A stretch of 12,500 nt of DNA from UBA1563 sp041667115 (GCA_041667115.1 JBAYFO010000080.1:1-12500); one strand, 5' to 3'. Counted from the stretch's first letter, positions 1 to 7,295 are shown. Numbers and translations: made by a program. The notes: generated from the letters alone by a model not told the origin.

Positions 1-133
1 CTCAATTTTAGACAACAAGAGCTATTTAGGTAGGGATTGTTTTTGATGAGTGGTTGAATCCGTCTAATACAAAGATTTTTCCCCGCTTTTCTATCGATCC
101 TATTTTATTTTGGACAGCAGTGAATTAAAACAA
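1..133. other. leading stretch without a firm gene
   Basis: No convincing gene is visible. On the plus strand a frame is open without a start from about 30 to a TAA at 126-128, and on the minus strand a frame of similar length is open across nearly the same bases. Both are about 33 codons, bounded by stops, so they may be chance or the remnant of something cut by the window edge. I do not assign a product. Confidence 0.3.
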
Positions 134-168
134 AAAATCCTTCAAAACATAAAGTTCTAAAGGATTTT
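134..168 (-). terminator. intrinsic terminator of tRNA-Ser(CGA)
   Basis: Two 9-base arms, 134-142 and 160-168 (AAAATCCTT / AAGGATTTT), pair around a 17-base loop. Read on the minus strand, the stem ends in a U-rich tract a few bases after the 3' end of the tRNA gene. Position and form fit a Rho-independent terminator. Confidence 0.6.
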
Positions 169-176
169 CTTTTATG

Positions 177-265
177 CGGAGAGAGAGAGATTCGAACTCT
201 CGATACCGGTTACCCAGTATAACAGTTTTCGAGACTGCCGCATTCAACCGCTCTGCCATCTCTCC
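177..265 (-). tRNA. tRNA-Ser, anticodon CGA
   Basis: The reverse complement folds into an 89-base class II tRNA. The acceptor stem GGAGAGA/TCTCTCC is fully paired, the anticodon stem GCAGT/ACTGT closes loop CTCGAAA with anticodon CGA (reads UCG), there is a long variable arm, and the T arm is GAGAG-TTCGAAT-CTCTC with discriminator G. The bases after the discriminator are CAT, so CCA is not encoded. It lies 37 bases downstream of the ZIP gene on the same strand and could be cotranscribed with it. Confidence 0.97.
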
Positions 266-269
266 GTTT

Positions 270-304
270 AATAATTCCTAATTCGTAATTCCAAATCCCT
301 AATT
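270..304 (-). repeat. heptamer tandem array, consensus AATTAGG
   Basis: Read on the minus strand, five units of exactly 7 bases follow the consensus AATTAGG (AATTAGG, GATTTGG, AATTACG, AATTAGG, AATTATT). The first unit shares bases with the TAA stop of the ZIP gene, and the array fills the gap to the tRNA. The same motif recurs after the gene ending at 11414. Confidence 0.75.
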
Positions 305-1046
305 AAATTAAACTTATACCAAAAATAACCAATAATCCTGTTATAAATGAAATGATCACCAAGGCTTTATGGTTTTTTAATAATTCACCAAACACTGAAT
401 GAAAAGATAAATAGACAAATCCCCCGGCTATATGAGCTTCAACAAAGCCCAACCAATATTCGCTAAAATATTTGGCCAGAAATAAGTCACCTACAACAGC
501 GCCGACAACTGTAGCAGATTCAACTAAAAAGACATAGAGGATAATCTTTCCCTTAGTATAATTTGCTCCAATCATTAGCGAAGCTAACGCCAATCCTTCA
601 GGTAGTTTGTGTGCTATTACTGCCGTAAGAATTGAATTTGCTTTCCCATGTGCGGAGATTCCGGCAGTTGAAAGAGCTAATCCATCTAAAAAAGAGTGGA
701 ACGATAAAGCTGTAAAGAGTAATAACACAATTTCAGAAAAACGTTTTGTCGTTTGTTCATCAAAGTGAGACGCTGAACAAGCAGGACATACATGAAAATA
801 ATACTTGCTGATAACCCAGAATAATAAATATCCGGAAAACGTTGATGCAAGTAACTGAATTATAGAAAGATTTATAGAAGCTTCCGGAAGAATTCCCACT
901 ACCGCAGCTCCTAATAAAGCTCCTGCCGATATTGAGATTAAACTACAAAGTTTCTTATGATCAAGTTTAACAAAAAATATAACTCCCGCTCCCAAAAGTG
1001 CAGAAAGAAGAGCTAATAGTGATTTTTCTAAAATGGTAATGTTCAT
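303..1046 (-). CDS. ZIP family divalent metal transporter
   Basis: A 247-residue inner-membrane protein with about seven to eight hydrophobic segments, the usual size for a bacterial ZIP (ZupT/GufA-like) permease that moves Zn2+, Fe2+ or related cations into the cytoplasm. The family signatures are present: H117-S-F-L-D121-G in the fourth membrane segment and H146-K-L-P-E150-G in the fifth, which form the binuclear metal site. The loop before them carries H85-x-C87-x-x-C90-x-x-x-H94, a plausible regulatory or metal-capturing site in place of the usual His-rich loop. A later segment holds H216 and E221. The ATG at 1044-1046 has only a weak upstream GGGCG. The family call is firm; the transported metal and the direction are not shown by the sequence. 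Confidence 0.93.
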   Translation of the reverse strand: MNITILEKSLLALLSALLGAGVIFFVKLDHKKLCSLISISAGALLGAAVVGILPEASINLSIIQLLASTFSGYLLFWVISKYYFHVCPACSASHFDEQTTKRFSEIVLLLFTALSFHSFLDGLALSTAGISAHGKANSILTAVIAHKLPEGLALASLMIGANYTKGKIILYVFLVESATVVGAVVGDLFLAKYFSEYWLGFVEAHIAGGFVYLSFHSVFGELLKNHKALVIISFITGLLVIFGISLI

Positions 1047-1151
1047 CGCCCAATTATTTTTAAAATTTAATACTTAATTTAAATAGAATCTCACGGATAG
1101 AGAAACAATTTCTAGTTGATTTTACCTGAAGAGGAATATTTGTTTGAATAA

Positions 1152-1182
1152 TTGTGAAAGAAGGACAAAAAAAGTATATTTG
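1152..1182 (+). promoter_or_regulatory. Bacteroidota-type promoter for tRNA-Ser(GGA)
   Basis: TTG at 1152-1154 is followed after 20 bases by TATATTTG at 1175-1182, an exact match to the -7 consensus TAnnTTTG with the expected spacing from the -33 TTG. It lies 22 bases before the tRNA gene, so transcription would start at about 1188-1190. Confidence 0.65.
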
Positions 1183-1203
1183 CATCGTCAAAACCAAATA
1201 TTC

Positions 1204-1290
1204 GGACGGGTGCAGGAGTGGTTGAACTGGCTACCCTGGAAAGGTAGTGTACCCGCAAGGGTACCGTGGGTTCGAATCCCACCCCTTCCG
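1204..1290 (+). tRNA. tRNA-Ser, anticodon GGA
   Basis: An 87-base class II tRNA. The anticodon stem CTACC/GGTAG closes loop CTGGAAA with anticodon GGA (reads UCC/UCU). The long variable arm is GTACCC-GCAA-GGGTAC, the T arm GTGGG-TTCGAAT-CCCAC, and the discriminator G; CCA is not encoded. The acceptor stem GGACGGG/CCCTTCC has one C4-U69 mismatch. Its own promoter lies upstream and a strong terminator follows 10 bases later, so it is an independent transcription unit. Confidence 0.96.
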
Positions 1291-1299
1291 CGTAAATAA

Positions 1300-1332
1300 A
1301 GCCGACTCATTAAGTTGAGCCGGCTTTTTTTT
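1300..1332 (+). terminator. intrinsic terminator after tRNA-Ser(GGA)
   Basis: The arms AGCCGACTCA and TTGAGCCGGCT pair with one A-C mismatch around a short loop and run straight into eight T residues. The minus-strand reading ends in TTTATTT, so it may also weakly terminate the AGCS gene, which ends 2 bases beyond. Confidence 0.8.
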
Positions 1333-1334
1333 CA

Positions 1335-2675
1335 CTAATCCAAATCTTCCGATTTATTGTCCCATAAATGTGTTTTTGTCTCCTCGACAATAACTTTACT
1401 CAAAAGGAGAAGCGCTACCAAATTTGGAACCGCCATAAGTGCATTTGTAATATCGGCAAAAGTCCAAACCATATGAAGTGACAAAACAGATCCGATCAAT
1501 ACGGATACAACCCAAGCCCATCGATAGGGTTTGATAACTTTATTACCAAAAATATATTCTGCCGCCTTTTCTCCGTAATAAGACCACCCAAGGATTGTTG
1601 AAAAAACAAAAGTTAACAAACCAATAGTAAGAATTAAAGGTCCAGCAACCGGAATATCTGAAAAAGCTTTTTGGGTGAGCAAAGCCCCATTTAATCCGTT
1701 CATCCATTCGCCGGAATTAACAACAACAAGTCCCGTTATAGCACAAACAACAACAGTATCCCAAAACGTACCGGTAGATGAAACTAACGCCTGACGGACA
1801 GCATTCTTTGTTTGCGCCGCAGCAGCAACAATTGGGGCACTCCCTAATCCAGATTCATTTGAAAATAATCCTCTGGCAATACCGAAACGCATCGCTTCTT
1901 TTATAGTGGCTCCGGCAAATCCTCCCATCGCTGCTTGCCCGGTAAATGCGCTTGACAAAATCAAACTTATGGTATGCGGAATTGAAGAATAATTGATTAC
2001 TAAAATGATGAGCCCACCAAGTACATAAAAGATTGCCATAAACGGGACTAATTTTTCGCAAACACCAGCAATCGATTTGATCCCGCCGATAATTACTACA
2101 GCGGTTAACACCATTAAAATAAAACCTGTAATCCAGGGTGAAATATGGAAAGAAGATTCAACCAGTGAGGAAATAGAATTTGCCTGAACCATACTTCCAA
2201 TACCGAAAGCTGTAATGGCAGTAAAAGCTGCAAAGAGTAATGCAAGCCATTTCATATTTAATCCTCTTTCAAGCGCATACATTGGACCGCCCGAATACTC
2301 CCCTTTTTCATTTGTTACACGATACTTTACTGCAAGCAGCGCTTCGGAATATTTTGTTGCGATTCCAAAAACGCCTGTAAGCCACATCCACAAAACAGCA
2401 CCGGGTCCGCCTGCAGCAACTGCCGTAGCAACCCCAACAATATTGCCTGTCCCGATAGTAGCAGCTAAAGCCGTAGTTAAAGCACCAAATTGGCTAATGT
2501 CTCCCTCTCCTTCTTTCTTTTTGGATAAAGATATTTTAATCCCTTTACCAATAAAACGCTGAATAAATTTCAGACGAATCGTTAAGTAAATATGTGTACC
2601 GAAAAGAAGAATTAATAAAGGATAGCCCCATATGAAATCACTGATCTGTGCTAAAAGTTGTTCTGCATATGCCAT
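1335..2675 (-). CDS. AGCS family Na+:alanine/glycine symporter
   Basis: A 446-residue multi-pass inner-membrane protein of normal length for the alanine or glycine:cation symporter (AGCS, SSS-independent) family, which imports small neutral amino acids with Na+. Diagnostic stretches are visible: FGALTTALAATIGTGN at about 63-78, GGPGAVLWMW at 89-98 with the following TKYSEALLAVKYR, SGGPMYALE at about 128-136, and GLFSNESGLGSAP at about 270-282, which contains the conserved N and G residues of the substrate/Na+ site. About ten or eleven hydrophobic segments are evident. The ATG start is supported by GAAGGA about 8 bases upstream (2683-2688 on the plus strand). It stands alone between the tRNA-Ser terminator and the cytochrome unit. 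The substrate is inferred from the family only. Confidence 0.95.
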   Translation of the reverse strand: MAYAEQLLAQISDFIWGYPLLILLFGTHIYLTIRLKFIQRFIGKGIKISLSKKKEGEGDISQFGALTTALAATIGTGNIVGVATAVAAGGPGAVLWMWLTGVFGIATKYSEALLAVKYRVTNEKGEYSGGPMYALERGLNMKWLALLFAAFTAITAFGIGSMVQANSISSLVESSFHISPWITGFILMVLTAVVIIGGIKSIAGVCEKLVPFMAIFYVLGGLIILVINYSSIPHTISLILSSAFTGQAAMGGFAGATIKEAMRFGIARGLFSNESGLGSAPIVAAAAQTKNAVRQALVSSTGTFWDTVVVCAITGLVVVNSGEWMNGLNGALLTQKAFSDIPVAGPLILTIGLLTFVFSTILGWSYYGEKAAEYIFGNKVIKPYRWAWVVSVLIGSVLSLHMVWTFADITNALMAVPNLVALLLLSKVIVEETKTHLWDNKSEDLD

Positions 2676-2695
2676 GCGATAGTTCCTTCAATTTA

Positions 2696-2737
2696 GAGAA
2701 TTATGGTTTTTAAGATAACTTATGAGTATTAATTCTC
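2696..2737. promoter_or_regulatory. 8-bp inverted repeat upstream of the AGCS gene
   Basis: GAGAATTA (2696-2703) and TAATTCTC (2730-2737) are perfect inverted arms 26 bases apart, in the 127-bp gap before the AGCS gene. It could be a leader hairpin or an operator; the AT-rich composition makes chance possible. Confidence 0.25.
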
Positions 2738-2802
2738 AAAACTTGCCAAAGAAAAAAGTCAAAATATTTAATAATGAAACACTTTATTCTTTTGCTCCTC
2801 TT

Positions 2803-3072
2803 TTAATGAACCGTGCCCGACAGCAGATATTTATGAATTAGCTCACTTTGTTTATCATTAAGATGAGCCTTCTTTCCCATCCGTACTAGAGTGCTCTCCC
2901 ACTGTTGTGGAGTTAATTTATCTTTTGGATAGAGAGCATGACATCCTCCACATTTATTTTTGTAAAGAACTTTTGCTGTGTTGCCAGCGTCTTGATTATC
3001 ATCAATTAATTTTTTCCCTGAACAACCAGCAAAGGTTAATAAAATCAGCAAGTGCAAAAAAATAATTTTCAT
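2803..3072 (-). CDS. small monoheme c-type cytochrome lipoprotein
   Basis: An 89-residue exported protein. The N-terminus is a lipoprotein signal with lipobox TFAGC (Cys17), so the mature protein should be lipid-anchored on the periplasmic side. One heme-attachment motif C-G-G-C-H lies at about 41-45, and the Met in the V-R-M-G-K segment is the likely distal heme ligand; the 70-odd mature residues match a minimal class I cytochrome c or a Cyt_C-type domain with the WESTLVRM-type helix. Its ATG overlaps the TGA of the upstream barrel gene by 4 bases (ATGA), so translation is probably coupled and the two products may act together. An electron-transfer role is inferred from the fold; the partner is unknown. 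Confidence 0.87.
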   Translation of the reverse strand: MKIIFLHLLILLTFAGCSGKKLIDDNQDAGNTAKVLYKNKCGGCHALYPKDKLTPQQWESTLVRMGKKAHLNDKQSELIHKYLLSGTVH

Positions 3073-3854
3073 AATTCGACCCCGAGAATTGTTCTAAACT
3101 CATATTTTTCATGTCCATTCAGATCTAACCCTGATCCACTTGCATGAGTTCCGCTAACTTGCGCTAGAAAATTAAACGTGAAATAAAACTTTTCTGCTTG
3201 CAGGTTTATTGTCGGACCAACAAACAAAGCTGAATTTACCTTCTCTCCATAAATATTGTCAAAATTGCTGTGATTCTTAAATTCAAGACCAGCCGCAAAA
3301 GTGGGGGTAATATCATATCCCATTCCGCCCGTAAGTTCAAAACTTGTTTTGTGTTTATTTGCAATTACATCTCTCCCTATTTCACCGGTAAGATTAAGAG
3401 CTACGATAATATTTTCTATTCGTTTAGATAAAATAAACTTTGATTCATACTCAACTTCTGAACCTGCATATGTTAATTCAAAATAAACTGCGGGATCAAC
3501 CATGTATTCACCGAGTTCAGTTAAACGATAACGAAATTCTATTGCAGTGCCGTCAAATCCGAATTCTTTCGAGGAGGTAGTTGAGTTTTCAATTTGCTGA
3601 CTATCGAAATTCATGTAAAACGAAGTGGTAAGTCTATCGGTAATACCATATTCAAATTCCATTCTTGGTTGAAAACGATAAAAATATCCGTCGGCTTTTC
3701 CAATCCGTGCAGTATTCCACAACTCAAACTCAAATGCTTTAGCCGGTAAAGTATTTGCCAAATAGGATCGGCCGAAATATCTTCTATCTGCATGAGTAAA
3801 CGTTGATAAACAAAGAATAAAAAGTATAAAAGCGTACAAGAGTATGTTTTTCAT
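3069..3854 (-). CDS. predicted outer-membrane beta-barrel protein
   Basis: A 261-residue protein with a signal peptide (hydrophobic to about residue 20, ending T-H-A-D) followed by many short alternating polar/hydrophobic stretches separated by turns rich in Asp, Gly and Asn. There are no long hydrophobic helices, and the C-terminus is a strand ending FRTILGVEL. This pattern is typical of an outer-membrane barrel, with a general resemblance to the small transporter-like barrels found beside cytochromes and metal-metabolism genes. I do not recognise a specific family. AAAGG about 8 bases before the ATG gives a ribosome binding site. It is the first gene of a two-gene unit with the heme lipoprotein, which suggests a periplasm/outer-membrane pairing, but its cargo cannot be read from the sequence. 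Confidence 0.75.
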   Translation of the reverse strand: MKNILLYAFILFILCLSTFTHADRRYFGRSYLANTLPAKAFEFELWNTARIGKADGYFYRFQPRMEFEYGITDRLTTSFYMNFDSQQIENSTTSSKEFGFDGTAIEFRYRLTELGEYMVDPAVYFELTYAGSEVEYESKFILSKRIENIIVALNLTGEIGRDVIANKHKTSFELTGGMGYDITPTFAAGLEFKNHSNFDNIYGEKVNSALFVGPTINLQAEKFYFTFNFLAQVSGTHASGSGLDLNGHEKYEFRTILGVEL

Positions 3855-3920
3855 TTGAGAAACCTTTAAATTAATAATGAATTATTTTGGTTTGATTAAT
3901 AAAAGCTATAAAATACTATT

Positions 3921-3945
3921 ATTATCTAGACTTAATCTAAATAAT
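3921..3945. promoter_or_regulatory. inverted repeat in a divergent promoter region
   Basis: ATTATCTAGA (3921-3930) and TCTAAATAAT (3936-3945) are 10-base arms with one mismatch around a 5-base spacer. They lie between the divergently transcribed barrel/cytochrome unit and prmA. The size and symmetry suit a dimeric repressor site, but no regulator is linked to it and the AT-rich context weakens the case. Confidence 0.3.
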
Positions 3946-3979
3946 ATTCTTAAATGAAGCAAATTTATTGGAGTAAAAC

Positions 3980-4828
3980 ATGAAGTCTTATTACGAAGTA
4001 ACGATAGAAACCGATCCTTTTAATACCGAAGAATTGAGCGGGTTGCTCTGGGAGTTCCAGCCGTTAGGCATTTTGGAGAACGACTTATCACTTAGTCTAA
4101 GTTTTAATGTGAATGATAATCTCGAACAGAAAGTTGAGAATTTTTTACGTCACCTGGTTAAAGGAGGAGTTATAAACTCTTTCAATTATTCAATTAAAGA
4201 AATTGAAGATAAAAACTGGAATGAGGAATGGGAAAAGAATCTAAAAGTAATTAAAGTAACGGACAGGATTGTCATAAAGCCTTCATTTCGAGATTACTCC
4301 CCTTCTGCTGAAGAAGTTGTTATCACTATTGATCCTAAAATGTCTTTCGGAACGGGTGAACATCAAACAACAAAATTGATGCTCTCTATGTGTGAAAAAT
4401 ATATTAAGCCGAAAATAAAAGTGATCGATGTGGGAACCGGAACCGGTGTGCTCGCGATTGCTTCGGTTTTACTTGGTGCCGACTTTGCTTTGGGAATTGA
4501 TAATGATGAGTGGTGTTACGAAAATGCTCTTGAAAATATTGCCCAGAATCATGTACTCGGAAAAGTTGAATTCCGTTTAGCGGAACTTGGAACTATTGCC
4601 GAAGATCATTTCGATCTCTTGCTAGCGAATATTCAAAAAGATGTTTTACTTTTGATTGCTAAAAATATTTCGGAAAAAATTAAAGTTGAAGGAATAATAA
4701 TTTTATCCGGTTTGTTGTTTACGGATGAAGATGACATTCTTAGCTGCTACACAAAATTGGGCCTTTCATTCGTTGAGAAAATGCAGTTGGATGAGTGGAT
4801 CAGTCTTGTCTTTAAGAAACTTTCTTAA
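3980..4828 (+). CDS. prmA: ribosomal protein L11 methyltransferase
   Basis: A 282-residue cytoplasmic SAM-dependent methyltransferase that trimethylates ribosomal protein L11. An N-terminal substrate-binding domain (about 1-85) ends in the family motif N-W-N-E-E-W (79-84). The catalytic domain has D118-P-K-M-S-F-G-T-G-E-H at 118-128 and the SAM-binding loop VIDVGTGTGVLAI at 148-160, then an acidic residue pair in G-I-D-N-D after strand 2. LLANIQKDVL at 214-223 is the equivalent of the usual LxANIL motif. GC(G/S) is replaced by GTG in the SAM loop, which is common in this family. GGAG 7 bases before the ATG supports the start. The length is slightly under the 290-300 of enterobacterial PrmA, as usual for Bacteroidota. 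Confidence 0.95.
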   Translation: MKSYYEVTIETDPFNTEELSGLLWEFQPLGILENDLSLSLSFNVNDNLEQKVENFLRHLVKGGVINSFNYSIKEIEDKNWNEEWEKNLKVIKVTDRIVIKPSFRDYSPSAEEVVITIDPKMSFGTGEHQTTKLMLSMCEKYIKPKIKVIDVGTGTGVLAIASVLLGADFALGIDNDEWCYENALENIAQNHVLGKVEFRLAELGTIAEDHFDLLLANIQKDVLLLIAKNISEKIKVEGIIILSGLLFTDEDDILSCYTKLGLSFVEKMQLDEWISLVFKKLS

Positions 4829-4908
4829 TTAATTTACTAGTAATTTTAAATAAATTATTGAGCAGTATTTAACGTACTAAACAGTTGATGATCCGAGAGG
4901 AAACTTTT

Positions 4909-5595
4909 ATGAAAAAAATATGTCAAATATGTGGGAAAGATGAAACTCAAGCAAAAATTCTACCGGCAATCATAGTTAGACCGTCGGTAGTAGATTTAAT
5001 AAAGACACAATATCCGAACTGGAAAACAAACGGATTCATCTGTAATGATGATTTTCAAAAATATCGGAAAGAATATTTATTAAAATTAATTACAGACGAA
5101 AAAGGAGAAATCTCGAATCTTGAACTAGATGTAATTAATAGATTATCCGAACATGAATCAATTTCAACTAATTATGAAAAAGATTTTAGTTCCAAATTAA
5201 CCATGGGAGAAAAGCTCTCCGATGTAATTGCATCGTTTGGTGGAAGTTGGAAGTTTATAATAATTTTTTTCTTCATAATGATTTCATGGATTTTGATAAA
5301 CGCCTATTTTTTAACGGCAAAATCATTTGATCCGTATCCATTTATCTTATTAAATCTTGTGCTGTCTTGCTTAGCAGCGATTCAAGCGCCAATAATTATG
5401 ATGAGTCAAAATAGGCAAGAGGCGCGAGACAGAAATCGTGCTGAGCAAGATTATAAAATTAATCTAAAGGCGGAATTGGAATTAAGGCAGCTTCATCAAA
5501 AAGTAGATCATTTGTTGATTCAGCAATGGGATCGGATGGCGGAAATACAGGAAATGCAACTTGATGTACTCGAAGAAATAAAGAAAACTAAATAA
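4909..5595 (+). CDS. DUF1003 membrane protein with N-terminal Cys motif
   Basis: A 228-residue protein. Residues 1-50 carry C5-x-x-C8 and C45 in a small cytoplasmic segment that could hold a metal. Residues 98-175 are a DUF1003 domain: two membrane segments at about 114-134 and 145-163, joined by the D-P-Y-P-F-I-L-L-N-L signature and followed by IQAPIIMMSQNRQ. A charged coiled coil (about 170-225) follows, rich in Gln, Glu and Lys. A TTG at 4885 is in frame, but GAGAGG about 9 bases before the ATG at 4909 makes the ATG the likely start. It is 80 bases after prmA on the same strand and may share its transcript. The function of DUF1003 proteins is unknown. Confidence 0.85.
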   Translation: MKKICQICGKDETQAKILPAIIVRPSVVDLIKTQYPNWKTNGFICNDDFQKYRKEYLLKLITDEKGEISNLELDVINRLSEHESISTNYEKDFSSKLTMGEKLSDVIASFGGSWKFIIIFFFIMISWILINAYFLTAKSFDPYPFILLNLVLSCLAAIQAPIIMMSQNRQEARDRNRAEQDYKINLKAELELRQLHQKVDHLLIQQWDRMAEIQEMQLDVLEEIKKTK

Positions 5596-5610
5596 AAAGG
5601 GACAAATCTG

Positions 5611-5650
5611 TTTGATTAGTTAGCCCTATTAATTATATTAACATTGTTAA
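5611..5650 (+). promoter_or_regulatory. promoter and overlapping palindrome before the TetR gene
   Basis: TTTG (5611-5614) and TATATTAA (5634-5641) are 19 bases apart and resemble the -33 and -7 elements, with the last bases of the -7 box off consensus. The palindrome TTAACA-T-TGTTAA (5638-5650) overlaps the -7 box and its imperfect extension runs further with one bulge. A TetR protein binding here would block its own promoter; that autoregulation is an inference. Confidence 0.35.
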
Positions 5651-5684
5651 ATATATTAATTGAGTTAATCATTTGGATGAGAAT

Positions 5685-6278
5685 ATGGGCAATAAAGAGA
5701 TTCAAGAGAGGAGAATGAAAAGTTACTTCATTCAAGCTACCAAGGAAATCCTAAAAGGAGAAGGCTTAAAATGTATAAGTGTAAGAAATGTGGCGGAACG
5801 CGCAGGGTATTCATACGCTACGCTATATAATTATTTCAAGGATGTGAAAGATTTAATTTTTGAATGTGTTCTGGATTTTCAGGAGGAATGCGAAGAGTTC
5901 GTTAAGGGTGAGACGGAATCAACTCCTTCCGGTCCCGGGAAAATAAAAGCAATTGCAAAAGCATACATCAAATATTTTATTCAGTACCCTGGAATATTCG
6001 AATTATTTTTTCTGGAAAAAACGAACGAACTGGCACATAAACAGCCTACCATAATGTTAATCTATTCTTTCCTCGATAAACTTAGCGAAAATGAATGGGA
6101 TTTTTGTATTAAAACAGATAGTATGAACGCAGAAGAAGCGGTCATTACTAGAGATACTCTGCATTATACCGTTATAGGGATGCTCCTTTTTTATTTGAAC
6201 AGAAGACAACCGGTTACTTACAAAGAGTTTACTGAGCGGGTAGAAATCCAACTTAACACAATATTAAAAATCAACTAA
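5685..6278 (+). CDS. TetR family transcriptional regulator
   Basis: A cytoplasmic dimeric DNA-binding repressor of about 197 residues (TetR family size is 190-220). Helix 1 is at about 9-27, and the helix-turn-helix at about 31-53 has the TetR pattern ISVRNVAERAGYSYATLYNY with the Y-F-K-D-V-K-D-L stretch after it. The C-terminal half (about 60-197) is all helical with a conserved-looking YIKYFIQYPGIFELFF segment and forms the ligand/dimerisation domain; the ligand is unknown. A TTG at 5673 is also in frame, but the ATG at 5685 with GGATGAG just before it is the simpler start. It is followed after 4 bases by a GIY-YIG-like gene, so the two form an operon, and a palindrome covers its promoter. 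Confidence 0.9.
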   Translation: MGNKEIQERRMKSYFIQATKEILKGEGLKCISVRNVAERAGYSYATLYNYFKDVKDLIFECVLDFQEECEEFVKGETESTPSGPGKIKAIAKAYIKYFIQYPGIFELFFLEKTNELAHKQPTIMLIYSFLDKLSENEWDFCIKTDSMNAEEAVITRDTLHYTVIGMLLFYLNRRQPVTYKEFTERVEIQLNTILKIN

Positions 6279-6282
6279 TCAA

Positions 6283-6648
6283 ATGATAGATAAAAAAGCA
6301 CTAAAGAATCAGTACAAGCAAACTCTGCCGCAGATGGGAATTTATCAAATAAGAAATTTAGTCAACGGAAAAATATTTCTCGGCAGCAGTTTGAATCTTC
6401 ACGGTAAATCAAATAGTTTCAGGTTTCAACTTAAAAGCGGGTTGCACATGAACAGTGAATTACAAAAAGAGTATCTTCAATTCGGGGAAGAGAACTTTGT
6501 ATTTGAAGTTGTTGACACCCTTGAACCGAAAGAAGATACCACTTACGACTACCGGAAAGATTTAGAAGTATTTGAAGAAATGTGGATCGAAAAACTTCAA
6601 CCGTTTGAGGATAAAGGATATAACAAACCCAAAAGTATTGCCGGATAG
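6283..6648 (+). CDS. GIY-YIG-like domain protein
   Basis: A 121-residue single-domain protein. G19-I20-Y21 opens the first strand. The second motif is F32-L33-G34 in place of Y-I-G, followed by S-S-x-N-L. A Glu in the E98-E99-M-W-I-E-K-L-Q-P segment sits where the metal-binding Glu of the family lies. The catalytic Tyr of YIG is therefore Phe, and no clear Arg follows at its usual spacing (K42 or R47 could substitute), so nuclease activity is doubtful. The overall pattern resembles the GIY-YIG subgroup found attached to or beside transcription factors. No ribosome binding site precedes it and only 4 bases separate it from the TetR gene, which fits translational coupling. A regulatory rather than DNA-cutting role is an inference. 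Confidence 0.72.
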   Translation: MIDKKALKNQYKQTLPQMGIYQIRNLVNGKIFLGSSLNLHGKSNSFRFQLKSGLHMNSELQKEYLQFGEENFVFEVVDTLEPKEDTTYDYRKDLEVFEEMWIEKLQPFEDKGYNKPKSIAG

Positions 6649-6675
6649 AATTCTAATCATAAAAGAATAAAAACT

Positions 6676-6708
6676 TTTGAGATAATTATTTATAATTACC
6701 TATTATTG
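6676..6708 (+). promoter_or_regulatory. candidate promoter for the lipocalin-like gene
   Basis: TTTG (6676-6679) is followed 21 bases later by TATTATTG (6701-6708), a one-mismatch copy of TAnnTTTG. A start at about 6715 would leave a 30-base leader before the ATG at 6747. Confidence 0.35.
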
Positions 6709-6746
6709 GGCAAGAGAATTTTATGAATAATTCTTTTGGAGAATTT

Positions 6747-7263
6747 ATGAAAGCAAAATTGTTCATCTTTTTTATTGCCATGTTTATGAACTCCTCTTCA
6801 TTTGCACAACAGAGTACAAACATGTGGGGGAAATTTGATTTCTTACTTGGAAACTGGAAAGGTGAAGGAAGTGGAACTCCGGGACAAGGCGAAGGAACTT
6901 TTTCATTTAAAATGGATTTGGATAAAAACATTCTTGTCCGTAGAAGCCATTTAGAATATCCGGCGACTGAGAATAAATCTACTGCTATTCATGATGATTT
7001 AATGATAATTTATCGCGATGCAGTAGGCGCTCCCGGCAGAGCTATTTATTTTGACAATGAAGAACATGTGATAAATTATGCCATCTCGTTCGCCAATAGT
7101 AATGAACTAATATTTACCAGCGATAGAATTCCTAACATCCCAACGATTTCGTTTAACTTATAGAATTATTGATGATGTTACCGTGGATACAATATTTGAA
7201 ATCTCGAAAGATGGAGAGCATTTCTTTACGTATATCCAGGGGAAATCAAAAAAAGTAGAATAA
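6747..7263 (+). pseudogene. secreted lipocalin-like protein, frameshifted
   Basis: The first part encodes a signal peptide (about 20 residues ending S-S-F-A) and a beta-rich domain with F-L-L-G-N-W-K-G-E-G, a GxW-type motif as in DUF1579/lipocalin-like proteins, then DLMIIY and a Y-F-D-N-E-E-H-V-I-N-Y strand. The frame stops at 7163 right after I-P-N-I-P-T. In the next frame, 7144-7263, R-F-R-L-T-Y opens a continuous 39-codon tail (about DDVTVDTIFEIS then FFTYIQGK) that ends in TAA. Removing one A at 7142/7143 joins the two into a 171-residue protein. A better start than the ATG at 6723 is 6747, with GGAG 5 bases upstream. It could be a true disruption or a read error; the sequence alone cannot tell. 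Confidence 0.72.
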
Positions 7264-7295
7264 ATTATTAATTTAATATTCATAGGAGACTAAAC

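Noticed and set aside
1..130. Remnant of a transposase or integrase next to tRNA-Ser
   Set aside because: Both strands have a 33-codon open stretch, but neither has a start or a recognisable motif, and no attachment-site duplication of the tRNA is visible.
2215..2562. Plus-strand frame of 115 codons
   Set aside because: It lies wholly opposite the AGCS symporter gene, which has clear family motifs, and shows no independent signals.
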